From Shuttleworthella satelles DSM 14600 (GTDB taxonomy: Bacteria; Bacillota; Clostridia; Lachnospirales; Lachnospiraceae), in NCBI RefSeq assembly GCF_000160115.1, contig NZ_GG665866.1:1228825-1292824 (forward strand): 64,000 nucleotides of DNA, given 5' to 3'. Within the stretch, counting starts at the first letter, position 1. The number at the start of each line of letters is the position of its first letter. Positions 1 through 8,912 of the stretch are shown piece by piece. Made by a program: the position numbers and the translations under genes. The notes beneath the pieces were generated by a model. The model was not told the origin of the DNA, did no database searches, and was given only the letters and a program-made list of their open reading frames with translations.

Positions 1-2187
1 CAGATCTCCCCAGAGAATTGACTGGCCTACGGATAAGAAGAGATGGCGGCAGGAGACTGTCATGGTGTCGTCTTCATCGTACTCGGGCGCGAAGCGATGC
101 TGGTCATCGAAGACCCGGATACAGCGCTTGAATACGACCCCGCTGACCCGACCGTCCTCTGTCAGAATTTCCTTGGGTCCCCAGCCGGGATTGATTTGAA
201 TATCTTCCTCCTCGGCCTCTTTGATCTCCTCCGAGGAGGCGGGCATGATCTCTCTGGACTCCAGACAAAACATGGAGATTTTGGCCTCCCCGCAGCGGCC
301 GGCAGACCTGGCCACATCAATGGCCACATTTCCTCCGCCGATGACGACGACATCTCCTCGGATGTCAAATGCCTTCTTCTCTCCGACCTCTCTTAAGAAA
401 TCGACCGCGGTCATCACTCCCTCGGCGTCCTCGTGGTCAAGACCGAGTCCTCTGCCCCCCTGACAGCCGATCGCCAGGTAAAATCCCCGGTAACCCTGTG
501 CCCTGAGCTCATCCAGACTGATGTCCTTACCTACCTCCACCCCATACTGAATCTCGACTCCCATGGCCTTGATAATCTCAACCTCGGCCAGGATGACATC
601 CTTCTCCAGCTTGTAGGACGGGATCCCATAGGTCAGCATCCCGCCGGGCATGGCATTCTTCTCAAATATGGTCGGCGCGTACCCCATCTGTGCCAGATAA
701 AAGGCACAGGAGAGTCCGGCAGGGCCTGCGCCCACAATGGCGATTTTTTCGTCAAAATGGCCCTTTGTCGCGGGAACAACCTTCTTTGGGATATAACGGG
801 TCTCTTCCTTCAGGTCCAGATCGGCCAGGAATTTCTTGACCTCATCAATTGCGACCGGATCATCGACCCTTCCTCTGGTACACTCGCTCTCGCACCTGCG
901 GTTACAGATTCTTCCGCAAATGGCAGGCAAGGGGTTGTTCTTCTTGATGAGAGCCAGAGCCTCCTGATAGCGCCCCTGCGCCGCCATCTTCAGATAGCCC
1001 TGGACGGCGATATGAGCTGGGCAGGCAGTCTTGCAGGGAGCGGTGCCGGACTCATGGCTGTTCACCCGGTTGTCATCCCTGTAGTTTTCATTCCACATCT
1101 CCTTTCCCCACTTATGCTCAGAGGGAAGGACCTGTCTCGGATAGCTGACCTCTGTTCCATCCGCCCTGCAGAGCTTCTGTCCCAGCTTCAGGGCCCCTGC
1201 CGGACAGTACTCGACGCAGCGTCCGCAGGCCACACATTTCTCCTTGTCTACATGGGCCACGTAGGCGGACCTTGACATATTGGGCGTATTAAAGAGCTGG
1301 GAAGTTCTAAGAGCGTAGCAGACATTGACATTGCAGTTGCAGATCGCAAAGATCTTATCCTCTCCGTCAATATTGGTAATCTGATGGACGAAGCCGTTAT
1401 CCTCTCCCTTCTGGAAAATCTCTAAGGCCTCCTCTTTCGTGATATAGCGGCCGCCCTTATTGGTCTCCACCACATAGTCCGCCATATCCCCTACCGCGAT
1501 ACACCAGTCCGCCGGATCGTCGGCACAGCCCTCATCATAGGTCTTTCTGGACATGCGGCAGGAGCAGGGAGAAGCGGCATACTTTCCCTCGTACTTGTCC
1601 AGCCAGTGGCTGATATGCTCAATGGAGACGGAATGATCCTCCATTGCGATCGCCTTCTCGACGGGAATGACGTGCATGCCGATACCGGCTCCTCCCGGGG
1701 GAACCATAGGGGTCACCTTCTCCAGCGGCAAAAAGGTCATCCGCTCAAAGAAGCGGCCTAACTCCGGGTGTTCTTCCAGAAGGTCGGCATTCATGTTAGT
1801 GAACTCCCCGACTCCGGGCACAAACATAGGCACCTGCCAGCGCTTCTCATGTCCGGGGTTCTTGCCATCCAGGTTCTCCCAGTGATATTCCAGAAGCCCC
1901 GTGTAGGACATGTGAGACAGACAGTCCTCCAGGGTCTTGTCGTCCAGTCCGCTCAGTCGCTTGATCTCCGCAAAAGTTCTCGGCTTGCGGAGTCCCATCT
2001 CCAGGGCGATCCTGGCCTCCTGGTCTGTAGCAATCGCGGCTAAAGCCCAGTACTCCGGATCTTCTTTTGTAATTTTGGTCAGTCCAAGGTGCTGCGGCAC
2101 GCGATCTGTAATCATCTTGGCCAGCCTGACAATCGGCTCTCTGATCGGTCCGTCATCCCTGATGTAGTCCGGTCGGTTCAACGACAT
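1..2187 (-). CDS. Multidomain iron-sulfur/FAD oxidoreductase, GltD-like (partial)
   Basis: Open from an ATG at 2187 (AAAGGGG ribosome binding site six bases upstream) to the window edge, 729 codons with no stop, so the C-terminus is missing. Reading N to C: about 150 residues resembling a winged-helix-like region, a cysteine cluster CSCRMSRKTYDEGC near residue 207, CNCNVNVC near 285, a ferredoxin-type CVACGRCVEYCPAG near 317, then a glutamate-synthase-small-subunit-like part with cysteines (CKTACPAH, CGRICNRRCESEC) near 380-430, an FAD-binding VGAGPAGLSC near 487 and a nucleotide-binding VIGGGNVAIDVA near 618. The family moves electrons between NAD(P)H, FAD and Fe-S clusters, probably in the cytoplasm. 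The substrate cannot be read from sequence. It follows the membrane protein at 2352-3395 on the same strand, which may be its partner. Class is well supported; function is not. Confidence 0.85.
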   Translation of the reverse strand, partial: MSLNRPDYIRDDGPIREPIVRLAKMITDRVPQHLGLTKITKEDPEYWALAAIATDQEARIALEMGLRKPRTFAEIKRLSGLDDKTLEDCLSHMSYTGLLEYHWENLDGKNPGHEKRWQVPMFVPGVGEFTNMNADLLEEHPELGRFFERMTFLPLEKVTPMVPPGGAGIGMHVIPVEKAIAMEDHSVSIEHISHWLDKYEGKYAASPCSCRMSRKTYDEGCADDPADWCIAVGDMADYVVETNKGGRYITKEEALEIFQKGEDNGFVHQITNIDGEDKIFAICNCNVNVCYALRTSQLFNTPNMSRSAYVAHVDKEKCVACGRCVEYCPAGALKLGQKLCRADGTEVSYPRQVLPSEHKWGKEMWNENYRDDNRVNSHESGTAPCKTACPAHIAVQGYLKMAAQGRYQEALALIKKNNPLPAICGRICNRRCESECTRGRVDDPVAIDEVKKFLADLDLKEETRYIPKKVVPATKGHFDEKIAIVGAGPAGLSCAFYLAQMGYAPTIFEKNAMPGGMLTYGIPSYKLEKDVILAEVEIIKAMGVEIQYGVEVGKDISLDELRAQGYRGFYLAIGCQGGRGLGLDHEDAEGVMTAVDFLREVGEKKAFDIRGDVVVIGGGNVAIDVARSAGRCGEAKISMFCLESREIMPASSEEIKEAEEEDIQINPGWGPKEILTEDGRVSGVVFKRCIRVFDDQHRFAPEYDEDDTMTVSCRHLFLSVGQSILWGDL

Positions 2188-2203
2188 ATAAAACCCCTTT
2201 CAT

Positions 2204-2252
2204 AAGAAAAGGATCCGCAGGCTCGCGTATGCTTCAGACAAGCCCGCAGATC
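2204..2252 (-). terminator. Terminator-like hairpin between two co-directional genes
   Basis: A 12-bp stem with two G-U pairs (arms 2212-2223 and 2241-2252), followed on the minus strand by CTTTTCTT. It lies after the membrane-protein gene and just before the ribosome binding site of the oxidoreductase. It could end the upstream transcript or attenuate read-through. Confidence 0.5.
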
Positions 2253-2351
2253 TTTTCTGTAACTCAATTGACGCTTCAAAACTTCATAAGTGAAAATTCT
2301 CTCGTCAGTCCTCTCCCATCAATGACCTCAAAGAGCAAGCTCACGGGCAAG

Positions 2352-3395
2352 TCACTCCGCTCTCGCCATAGCCTCATCGAAGTCCCTTGTTCCCTTCCAG
2401 ATCTCTCCCCGATAGGGATTGATTCCGCTTCTCTTAGACCTCTTGATGATAGCCAAAAGCAATGCCAGATTCACCAGGATGGATAAGACAGCGACCATTC
2501 CGCCGACCTGGGGCGCAGCCGTAGCCGGGTGAACATCGGTCCTCATGAAACCGTCCGCGTAGAGCACGGGAAGAACCGAGAAGACAGAGGCATCCTGGAA
2601 GGTCGGGAATACCTGGGCGAACATACACCAGGTCGCCAGGGTATTGGCCCGATTCTGAATCCAGCCGCCCTTGTTCCAGAAGATAGCGGCAACCGTGGGC
2701 GCCAGAAGAAGGGCGAAGCCACAGTACCAGGAGTGCGTGGGCAGGTTCAGATAGGTATACTCAAAATTCCAGATGTCATAGGCCAGAATATAGGCCCAGG
2801 TCATATCGGGCCAGAGCATATCGTCCTTCTTCCTGGAAGAATAGATTCCCCACCAGCCGGTCATACAGAAGATATTGATCAGGCCGGCAATTCCGTTAGC
2901 CCAGTTCCACCAGCCGCCATAGAGCCAGACTCCCTCAGAGGACAGCCACCATCTGCTCCCTGTCTCAGCCAGAGCCATGGAACCGCGAATGGCGGACTCA
3001 AAGTCACTTCCCACAGCAATCAGAATATTGATGGCTACAATCAGAAAAGGAAATGCCTTAAACCACTGGGTCTTTCCGATTCCCTTCTTGTACTTGAGAA
3101 GCATAAAGCCGATACAGCCGGCAGAAGCGGCATAGAGCTTGGCATAGTGGAACCAGGAATTCATGTGGATATAGGTCGGGTTATTCAGCGCCCACTCGGC
3201 TTTCTGCGCGGCTCCGACATAGATGGCAATAAAGTATATCGACAGACCGGCCAAAAGTCCGACAAAAATCCCATAGCCGCCGATTTTAGATCTGCGCTCA
3301 ATTTCGTTGAAGAGAATGAGTCCTCCGAAGACCAGAATCCAGCCCAGGACCTGATAGAGGGACAAATCACCGTAAACCTGAAAAAACATTTTCAC
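2352..3395 (-). CDS. Multi-pass membrane protein of unknown function (DUF5692-like)
   Basis: 347 residues with about nine hydrophobic segments spread over the whole length and a short charged tail (KGTRDFDEAMARAE). It is rich in Trp and Tyr, including SRWWLSSEGVWLYGGWWNWANG in the middle, which suggests an interfacial or cofactor-binding region. From memory it resembles the uncharacterised family named DUF5692; I could not search for this. The start is supported by AAAGGGG nine bases upstream. It precedes the large Fe-S/FAD oxidoreductase on the same strand, 164 bp apart, so the two may form a membrane-linked redox unit. No transporter or enzyme motif is visible. Expression probably depends on the paired palindromes at 3464-3534. 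Confidence 0.75.
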   Translation of the reverse strand: MKMFFQVYGDLSLYQVLGWILVFGGLILFNEIERRSKIGGYGIFVGLLAGLSIYFIAIYVGAAQKAEWALNNPTYIHMNSWFHYAKLYAASAGCIGFMLLKYKKGIGKTQWFKAFPFLIVAINILIAVGSDFESAIRGSMALAETGSRWWLSSEGVWLYGGWWNWANGIAGLINIFCMTGWWGIYSSRKKDDMLWPDMTWAYILAYDIWNFEYTYLNLPTHSWYCGFALLLAPTVAAIFWNKGGWIQNRANTLATWCMFAQVFPTFQDASVFSVLPVLYADGFMRTDVHPATAAPQVGGMVAVLSILVNLALLLAIIKRSKRSGINPYRGEIWKGTRDFDEAMARAE

Positions 3396-3463
3396 TACCC
3401 CTTTCGCTGTAAAGCAATCCGAAGTCCGCCTTATAGGGCAGACTCTTATCTTATTGCCGCAAA

Positions 3464-3534
3464 CTTTTACATAAAATCAATTATATTAAAAAATGCAAAT
3501 TTCAAAAGGATTTCCCGGAGATTTTATGTAAAAG
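3464..3534. promoter_or_regulatory. Paired operator-like palindromes bracketing a promoter
   Basis: CTTTTACATAAAATC at 3464-3478 and its exact reverse complement at 3520-3534. Each arm is itself almost palindromic (TTTTAYRTAAAA), so these read as two copies of one operator, centres 56 bp apart. One sits over the predicted start site and the other just upstream of the -35 box. The layout suits a repressor that loops DNA, or a repressor/activator pair. The binding protein is unknown. Confidence 0.55.
3480..3507 (-). promoter_or_regulatory. Promoter of the membrane protein/oxidoreductase pair
   Basis: On the minus strand TTTTGA (3502-3507), a 16-bp spacer and a perfect TATAAT (3480-3485). Transcription would start near 3473, inside one of two matching palindromes. 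Confidence 0.55.
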
Positions 3535-3603
3535 AGAAAATCAAAATAAATATGATGCACAATCGTTTCTTGAAATCGGCCAAATTAGTGGCTTTCTTTG
3601 CTA

Positions 3604-3617
3604 TTAGCTCCTGCTAA
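3604..3617. promoter_or_regulatory. TTAGC-N4-GCTAA palindrome
   Basis: TTAGCTCCTGCTAA, about 200 bp upstream of the membrane-protein start. It has the same architecture as the site at 11938-11953 in front of the ECF transporter. Palindromes of this kind suggest a metal-dependent DtxR-type regulator, but this one is far from the predicted promoter. Confidence 0.35.
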
Positions 3618-3681
3618 CTGTTTTCATGTAGAAAAATCGGGGATGAATTTGTCTATTTTGCACAAATGCTAAAAGACCTGC

Positions 3682-3743
3682 AAAAAGGCTGACCGCCCCT
3701 GCCTGCTCCACTCATGGGGACAGGCAGGTATGGCAAGTCAGCC
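3682..3743 (-). terminator. Terminator of the surface-protein gene
   Basis: Long hairpin: GGCTGAC (3688-3694) pairs with GTCAGCC (3737-3743), and CCTGCCTG (3698-3705) pairs with CAGGCAGG (3721-3728). On the minus strand it is followed by TTTTTG. It lies about 100 bp after the stop codon at 3841. The rest of 3396-3840 holds the promoter and palindromes listed separately and no gene. Confidence 0.75.
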
Positions 3744-3840
3744 TTCAACGATTTTATGCTTTTATTTGTATCTGATGATCTGTGCCATCAGCCGATCTTT
3801 GTTATCAACTGAATCCGCAAGATCAGCCGGATCTGCGCAA

Positions 3841-6690
3841 TTACCTGTCAGCCTTCCTCTTTCTGGCGAACGCAAACAGTCCGATTGCAAGCGCGCCAAC
3901 TGCGAGGCTCGCGTAGATGGGAAGCTGAGTCTGGTCGCCCGTCTTGGGCGCAATCTTGCTATCCTTTACAGGAGCCACAGGCTTGTTTGGCTTGGGCTCA
4001 GGCTTGGGTGCGGGGGCAGCCTTATACTTGAGGGTGAAGCTGATATCCTTGCTGGTCGGATTGATCGCGTCCGCGCCTGAGGGCAGCTGCTCTGCCTCCC
4101 AATTAAAGCTGAAGCGGATGGTCTTCCCGCTCAGGGGATTGGTCGCCCTTGCCTTCAACTGGCCGTTCATGATTCCGCGAACCGTGTAATTGGTGTCGGC
4201 CTTGGCCTGGCTGTTGAAGACCGTGCCGTTGACAAGGACCTTGAGCTGATCGTCCATGCCGTTGACGGCATCCTTCAGATCAGCGAAAGAGGTCACATTC
4301 TTATTGACCGTCATGGTCACGGTGATGGTCCTGCCGGTCACCTGGCTGCTGATAATCTTATACTTGCCGTTGTCGTTCAAAAGAGATACGTCCGGCGTCC
4401 CGTCGAAGTCCATCTGATCGGGAAGGGTCAGCTTGGCGGTAAAGGTGGAGCTGTAGTCAGAGACGGCAATGGAAGCCGGATCCAGGTGAGACTGGTTAAA
4501 TTGCGCCTCCACCTGCTTTAACTGCTTCTTGACCGGAGTCACATCAAGAGCTCCCGTAAAGGCAACCTTGCTTCCCTCAGCGACCTCATAGACCTGATTG
4601 TGCTCTGTCTCATCTCCGACCAGGATATCGCCCGGCAGCTTCACATCTGCATGGAATTCCTGTTCCGGCTTGGGCGCAGCCTTATACTTGAGGGTAAAGC
4701 TGATATCCTTGCTGGTCGGGTTGATCGCGTCCGCGCCTGAGGGCAGCTGCTCTGCCTCCCAGTTAAAGCTGAAGCGGATGGTCTTCCCGCTCAGGGGATT
4801 GGTCGCCTTTGCCTTCAGCTGGCCGTTCATGATTCCGCGAACCGTGTAATTGGTGTCGGCCTTGGCCTGGCTGTTGAAGACCGTGCCGTTGACAAGGACC
4901 TTGAGCTGATCGTCCATGCCGTTGACAGCATCCTTCAGATCGGCGAAGGAGGTCACGTTCTTATTGACCGTCATGGTCACGGTGATGGTCCTGCCGGTCA
5001 CCTGGCTGCTGATAATCTTATACTTGCCGTTGTCGTTCAAAAGAGATACGTCCGGCGTCCCGTCGAAGTCCATCTGGTCGGGAAGGGTCAGCTTGGCGGT
5101 AAAGGTGGAGCTGTAGTCAGAGACGGCAATGGAAGCCGGATCCAGGTGTGACTGGTTAAACTGCGCCTCCACCTGCTTTAACTGCTTCTTGACCGGAGTC
5201 ACATCCAGGGCTCCTGTGAAGGCAACCTTGCTTCCCTCAGCGACCTCGTAGATCTGGTTGTGCTCTGTCTCATCTCCGACCAGGATATCGCCCGGCAGCT
5301 TCACATCTGCATGGAATACCTGCTCTGTAGACTCTGCGTATCTTACGGACAGGGCGATCTGACTTGGATTATGCACGCTCTTACCTGCCTCGGTCTGCTT
5401 GCCGTTCCAGGTCAGGTTAAAGTTAATCTGCTTGCCGCTGACCTTGTTGGTCGCCGTCGCCGTCAGATCTCCTGAGATGCTGCCTGTGACCTCATAGTCC
5501 GTGTTGGCCTGCGCATTCCCATTGAACTTCGCGGTCTTAAAGGTCACCTTAAGCTCGTCGTCCACCTTGTTGACAGCAGCCTTGAGCTTGGCAAAGGTAT
5601 CGATCTGATCGTCATTGACCAGACGGAAAGTCACGGTAGCGGAGTGGTCGTCTCCCGTAACGCTCTCGATCTTAAAGGAACCGTTGGCTCCGTCTAAAAC
5701 GGCATCCTTAGACGCGAAGGTCAGCTCATTGGGAAGCGTAATCTTGGCCGTAAAGCCCGTCTTGAGGTTGGACAGGGCAATCTTGTCCGCATCCGTGCCA
5801 TAACTAGCTTCAATCTGAGCCATCTGATCCTTGATGGTCTTGGCATTGATCACGCCGACGAAATCCATGTTGTCCGCCTTCTGGACCGTGATCGTATTGT
5901 TTCCGGTATCGCTGCCCAGCTTCAGATCAGCGTCAATATTGACTGTCTGGCTGACCTCCTGGGTCTGGAAGACATCCGAGCTGGCAAAGTTCGTGGCCAG
6001 GGGCTGCTTGGACAGGTCCGCGTTGAAGGTCTGCTTGCCGATCCCCCATCTTCCCCAGCTCCCACTCGGATAGAAAGAGAAGTTGCCGGTACTGTCAATG
6101 GTCTTAGCCTCCAGCGCCTGGGCCTCCTGCTTGCTATTGGCGGTCAGGGTGTAGGGGATGGTGACATTGACCGTGCGATTGGCTGTCCCGGCAGCCCGAT
6201 CCTGTTTGTAATATTCGTAGATCGTCTTCCAGTTGACATCAGCCAGCTTGAACTTGAACTTCACCGTGTTGCCGGACTTGCTGTTGGAGATGGTGCTGGC
6301 CGGAATCATATTGGTGCTGCTGGATGTGGTCGGATTCCCTACCGTCACACCCTCAGGGAAGGTCACATTGTAATAGATCGAGGCGCTTGTGCTGACCGTC
6401 TCAATATCCCAGGGGAAATGACCTGCATCCGCCTCCTCCTTCATTTTATCCTCGAAGGCAGACATAACGTCAGCCATGGGGATGGAAGCCTTCCACTCGC
6501 CCGCATAGGTCCCGTGATTGCTCCCGGAGGCGCCTGTCACCGTCCCCTTGGCCGTCTTGACGTATTGGGCCACCTGCAGCTGACTGGCAGCCTCTACTGT
6601 CCTTGCTCCCGGCAAGACCATCCCCGCGACCATGACCATCGCCATGAGTCCGGCAAATGACTTGCTCAGGATACTCTTGTATCCCTTCAT
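3841..6690 (-). CDS. Repetitive cell-wall-anchored surface protein
   Basis: 949 residues from ATG at 6690, chosen because AAAGGAG lies just upstream; the longer frame to 6762 would begin only about five bases after the predicted transcription start and lacks a ribosome binding site. It begins with a signal peptide (MKGYKSILSKSFAGLMAMVM..., cleavage near TVEA-AS). A unique N-terminal domain follows (about 37-230), then three related ~220-residue domains. The first (about 232-450) is diverged; the second and third are almost identical. The C-terminus is a Pro/Lys spacer, an APKTGD sorting-type motif near residue 914, a hydrophobic segment and RKRKADR. This is typical of sortase substrates exposed on the wall; a role in adhesion is inference. 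No sortase gene is in the window. Confidence 0.85.
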   Translation of the reverse strand: MKGYKSILSKSFAGLMAMVMVAGMVLPGARTVEAASQLQVAQYVKTAKGTVTGASGSNHGTYAGEWKASIPMADVMSAFEDKMKEEADAGHFPWDIETVSTSASIYYNVTFPEGVTVGNPTTSSSTNMIPASTISNSKSGNTVKFKFKLADVNWKTIYEYYKQDRAAGTANRTVNVTIPYTLTANSKQEAQALEAKTIDSTGNFSFYPSGSWGRWGIGKQTFNADLSKQPLATNFASSDVFQTQEVSQTVNIDADLKLGSDTGNNTITVQKADNMDFVGVINAKTIKDQMAQIEASYGTDADKIALSNLKTGFTAKITLPNELTFASKDAVLDGANGSFKIESVTGDDHSATVTFRLVNDDQIDTFAKLKAAVNKVDDELKVTFKTAKFNGNAQANTDYEVTGSISGDLTATATNKVSGKQINFNLTWNGKQTEAGKSVHNPSQIALSVRYAESTEQVFHADVKLPGDILVGDETEHNQIYEVAEGSKVAFTGALDVTPVKKQLKQVEAQFNQSHLDPASIAVSDYSSTFTAKLTLPDQMDFDGTPDVSLLNDNGKYKIISSQVTGRTITVTMTVNKNVTSFADLKDAVNGMDDQLKVLVNGTVFNSQAKADTNYTVRGIMNGQLKAKATNPLSGKTIRFSFNWEAEQLPSGADAINPTSKDISFTLKYKAAPKPEQEFHADVKLPGDILVGDETEHNQVYEVAEGSKVAFTGALDVTPVKKQLKQVEAQFNQSHLDPASIAVSDYSSTFTAKLTLPDQMDFDGTPDVSLLNDNGKYKIISSQVTGRTITVTMTVNKNVTSFADLKDAVNGMDDQLKVLVNGTVFNSQAKADTNYTVRGIMNGQLKARATNPLSGKTIRFSFNWEAEQLPSGADAINPTSKDISFTLKYKAAPAPKPEPKPNKPVAPVKDSKIAPKTGDQTQLPIYASLAVGALAIGLFAFARKRKADR
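4015..4654 (-). repeat. Surface-protein repeat, copy nearer the C-terminus
   Basis: Direct repeat of the unit at 4675-5314, offset exactly 660 bp. About twenty base differences were counted but only two change the protein (Val/Ile and Arg/Lys). Confidence 0.9.
4675..5314 (-). repeat. Surface-protein repeat, copy nearer the N-terminus
   Basis: Partner of 4015-4654 with a 660-bp period (220 residues). Such long, near-identical repeats allow change of copy number by recombination. Confidence 0.9.
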
Positions 6691-6773
6691 TCTTTCTCCT
6701 TTCTGCATAACCAGCGCTCCCCATCTGAGCTTTGCATCTGTTTCAATAGAATAACTGCACAACTGGCAGAGTA

Positions 6774-6802
6774 ATTATAAACAATCTGTGAACTTTTGTC
6801 AT
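6774..6802 (-). promoter_or_regulatory. Sigma-A promoter of the surface-protein gene
   Basis: Minus strand ATGACA (6797-6802), a 17-bp spacer and TATAAT (6774-6779). The predicted start is near 6767, giving a leader of about 75 bases to the ATG at 6690. Confidence 0.7.
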
Positions 6803-6868
6803 CCCAAATTTTATTATTCCCTGTTCTGTCCAATCCTGATCGCGGACGCAGGGGAAAATCCGATCCAT

Positions 6869-7591
6869 CTATCCTCTATCGAAAGCCCCAGCCGCTTTTC
6901 CCAGTCTTAACCCCTTAAGATACTCCTTCTGGTCCGCCGTGATCCGGTAGCTCTCGCAGGCCTTCTGTATGGTCTTATTGTGAGTCCAGATCCCGAGCTT
7001 ATGATTCTCCAGGTAGGGAACTGTCGCCTTCCACTGCTTGGCAAGAGCTGTCGCGAAGAACCAGGCGACCATCATCCTGACATAGTATTCGTCCAGATGA
7101 ACCTGTGCAGGCAACTCCAGATAGCGTGGTTTAAAATCATCATCCAGGAAATGCGTCATCAGCATCTCGATTCCAAAGCGGCAGGTATAGGTCTGGTCTG
7201 ACCCGATCCAGCGGGGAATTTCCGCCAGAAGACGCCTGTGTTCCTTCTTGAAGATCCGGGGGGGCAGGATGTCGCAGACGGCCCAGTTATCAATGTAGGG
7301 GAGGAACGCATCCACAGCCGAAATACAGGCGTCAAAATCATTGATTTCAGAGATCAGCAAACTGTGCAGCATATTCTCGTCGTAATAGCTGTGAGGGAGA
7401 GCCTGCATGAAATCCTGCCTCTGCTCCTGCATCTGCTTTTCCCGCACTTTTCCCATTCGCTTTGCCAGTTTTCTGAGCTGCGGAACACGGACTCCGATGA
7501 AGGTCTGGCGCGACACCGTGGGCACAAGCCTGCTCTGAAAGTCCGCATATTCCCTATCCTGAAGGGCAAATAATTCCTCTTGAACGGTCAT
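6869..7591 (-). CDS. DNA alkylation repair protein, AlkD-like
   Basis: 240 residues, mostly alpha-helical. The N-terminal stretch FIGVRVPQLRKLAKRMGK is the characteristic opening of HEAT-repeat DNA glycosylases of the AlkC/AlkD group, and INDFDACISAVDAFLPYIDNWAVCD and VRMMVAWFFATALAKQW follow in the usual order. Family members remove alkylated bases such as 3-methyladenine or 7-methylguanine without flipping them. Length matches the family. The start at 7591 has GTAGGAGG upstream. It follows the lipoprotein gene on the same strand with only eight bases between them, so the two are probably co-transcribed although no functional link is evident. Confidence 0.85.
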   Translation of the reverse strand: MTVQEELFALQDREYADFQSRLVPTVSRQTFIGVRVPQLRKLAKRMGKVREKQMQEQRQDFMQALPHSYYDENMLHSLLISEINDFDACISAVDAFLPYIDNWAVCDILPPRIFKKEHRRLLAEIPRWIGSDQTYTCRFGIEMLMTHFLDDDFKPRYLELPAQVHLDEYYVRMMVAWFFATALAKQWKATVPYLENHKLGIWTHNKTIQKACESYRITADQKEYLKGLRLGKAAGAFDRG

Positions 7592-7599
7592 CCTGCCTC

Positions 7600-8655
7600 C
7601 TACAAATCCACTGAAATCGAGGTCGAGAAGATGGGTACCTGCTTTGACCCGCCATCCGTTTGATCCGCGTAAATAATGGCAGCGTATTTCCGGATATATT
7701 CACTTGCCTCTCTGTGGAGGTTGATGATATCCGGTACACGCTCCCTGCCATAGGCCAGATACGATACGGAGACTCTGCATCCCCTGCGGTTGAAATCAGG
7801 AGATATATGGGCCCGCTCGATACCAAGCGGAAAGGTATTGTAATCAATCAGATCACAGATATCCCGGTATCTTGTATCCCAGATCGTCTTTCGAAACCCA
7901 AACCAATCGCTCTGCACATAGAGATGAAATTCCTGTTCCGGAGCCCGCTTCAACCGAACCTGATAGATCTCCTTCCCGCTCCCAAAATCCTCCGTCTCCT
8001 CGTAGCTGTAGTTGCCCGTGCCGTAGAGGGAATCCAGATATGAACCGATCAGTCTGCCGTTTCCCCTGTCTGATGTCCATCGGATCAGCTTTGGGCTCTC
8101 CACCCCATATTCCTGACCTGTCGCAGCCGCATCACTCTTGACTGTAAGTGTCACATGGGCATCTTTTGCAAGAGGAGCATAATTCTCCTTCATATCTCTG
8201 CAGAGCGCCTCTACCCTCTTCTGCAGATCCGCAATCTTTGCCTCGTCAGAGAAATCGCTCAAGACCTCAACCGTCATCCCTCCGCCCCCGAAGCCGCTTG
8301 CGTAGCTGATTTCCTTCATTTCATCCGCCGTGAAATACCTGGGCGCCAAAAGTCTCCCCAGGGCCTCCATCCGGTTCTCTTCCTGGCTGTGCTGGGGAAC
8401 CGGTACGACGCCGCCACGATGGATCACGCTTGTCACAGTATAATGAAGCCCTGCATACTGGGGCAGGGCCACCTGCCAGTGATCCCTGTCCAACTGCTTG
8501 AGCTGATAATTTCCAGCGCCATAGCGCTCTGCCAGCTGCCGGTTGACTTCCTCCGTCGTAAGCGGCTTGCCGTCGACATAGAGATAGCAGGCCGTACTGG
8601 TACCCGCGAACACCAGCGCCAGGAGTAATATTAGAATTTTCCGACCACCTGCCAT
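7600..8655 (-). CDS. Putative lipoprotein of unknown function
   Basis: 351 residues. The N-terminus (MAGGRKILILLLALVFAGTSTAC) is a signal sequence ending in a cysteine that fits a lipobox, so the protein is probably anchored to the outer face of the membrane. The body contains two related segments, one starting near ERYGAGNYQL and one near SLYGTGNYSY, suggesting an internal duplication of a small alpha/beta unit. No known family is recognised. The ribosome binding site is AGGAGAGGG just upstream. The alkD-like gene follows eight bases later in the same direction. Confidence 0.75.
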   Translation of the reverse strand: MAGGRKILILLLALVFAGTSTACYLYVDGKPLTTEEVNRQLAERYGAGNYQLKQLDRDHWQVALPQYAGLHYTVTSVIHRGGVVPVPQHSQEENRMEALGRLLAPRYFTADEMKEISYASGFGGGGMTVEVLSDFSDEAKIADLQKRVEALCRDMKENYAPLAKDAHVTLTVKSDAAATGQEYGVESPKLIRWTSDRGNGRLIGSYLDSLYGTGNYSYEETEDFGSGKEIYQVRLKRAPEQEFHLYVQSDWFGFRKTIWDTRYRDICDLIDYNTFPLGIERAHISPDFNRRGCRVSVSYLAYGRERVPDIINLHREASEYIRKYAAIIYADQTDGGSKQVPIFSTSISVDL

Positions 8656-8912
8656 TTGCCCTCTCCTCTATGATTCCGGCACACAAAAGCGCCTCTCTTC
8701 CCACATCCATACTCTCCTCTCCATCATAGCAGATTGCCGCCAGTTCATCAGATGACGCTCTGTATTTTTATGCCCGGTGATAATGAGGTTTCCATATCGC
8801 TTGAGCCGCTCGTAGCAAAGGGATAGAAGGATGCAAATCCGGTAATTGCTCTATATTCTTTTATTAAGGAAGCTGCTCCGATCAGACCTTTGGACATATC
8901 TCAGCATCCTCA

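Noticed and set aside
433-1275. 280-residue frame on the plus strand
   Set aside because: Antisense to the oxidoreductase, whose frame carries clear Fe-S and FAD motifs; the plus-strand product has no recognisable domain and no ribosome binding site.
2529-3617. 362-residue frame on the plus strand
   Set aside because: Antisense shadow of the membrane-protein gene; runs on into an AT-rich promoter region and shows no motif.
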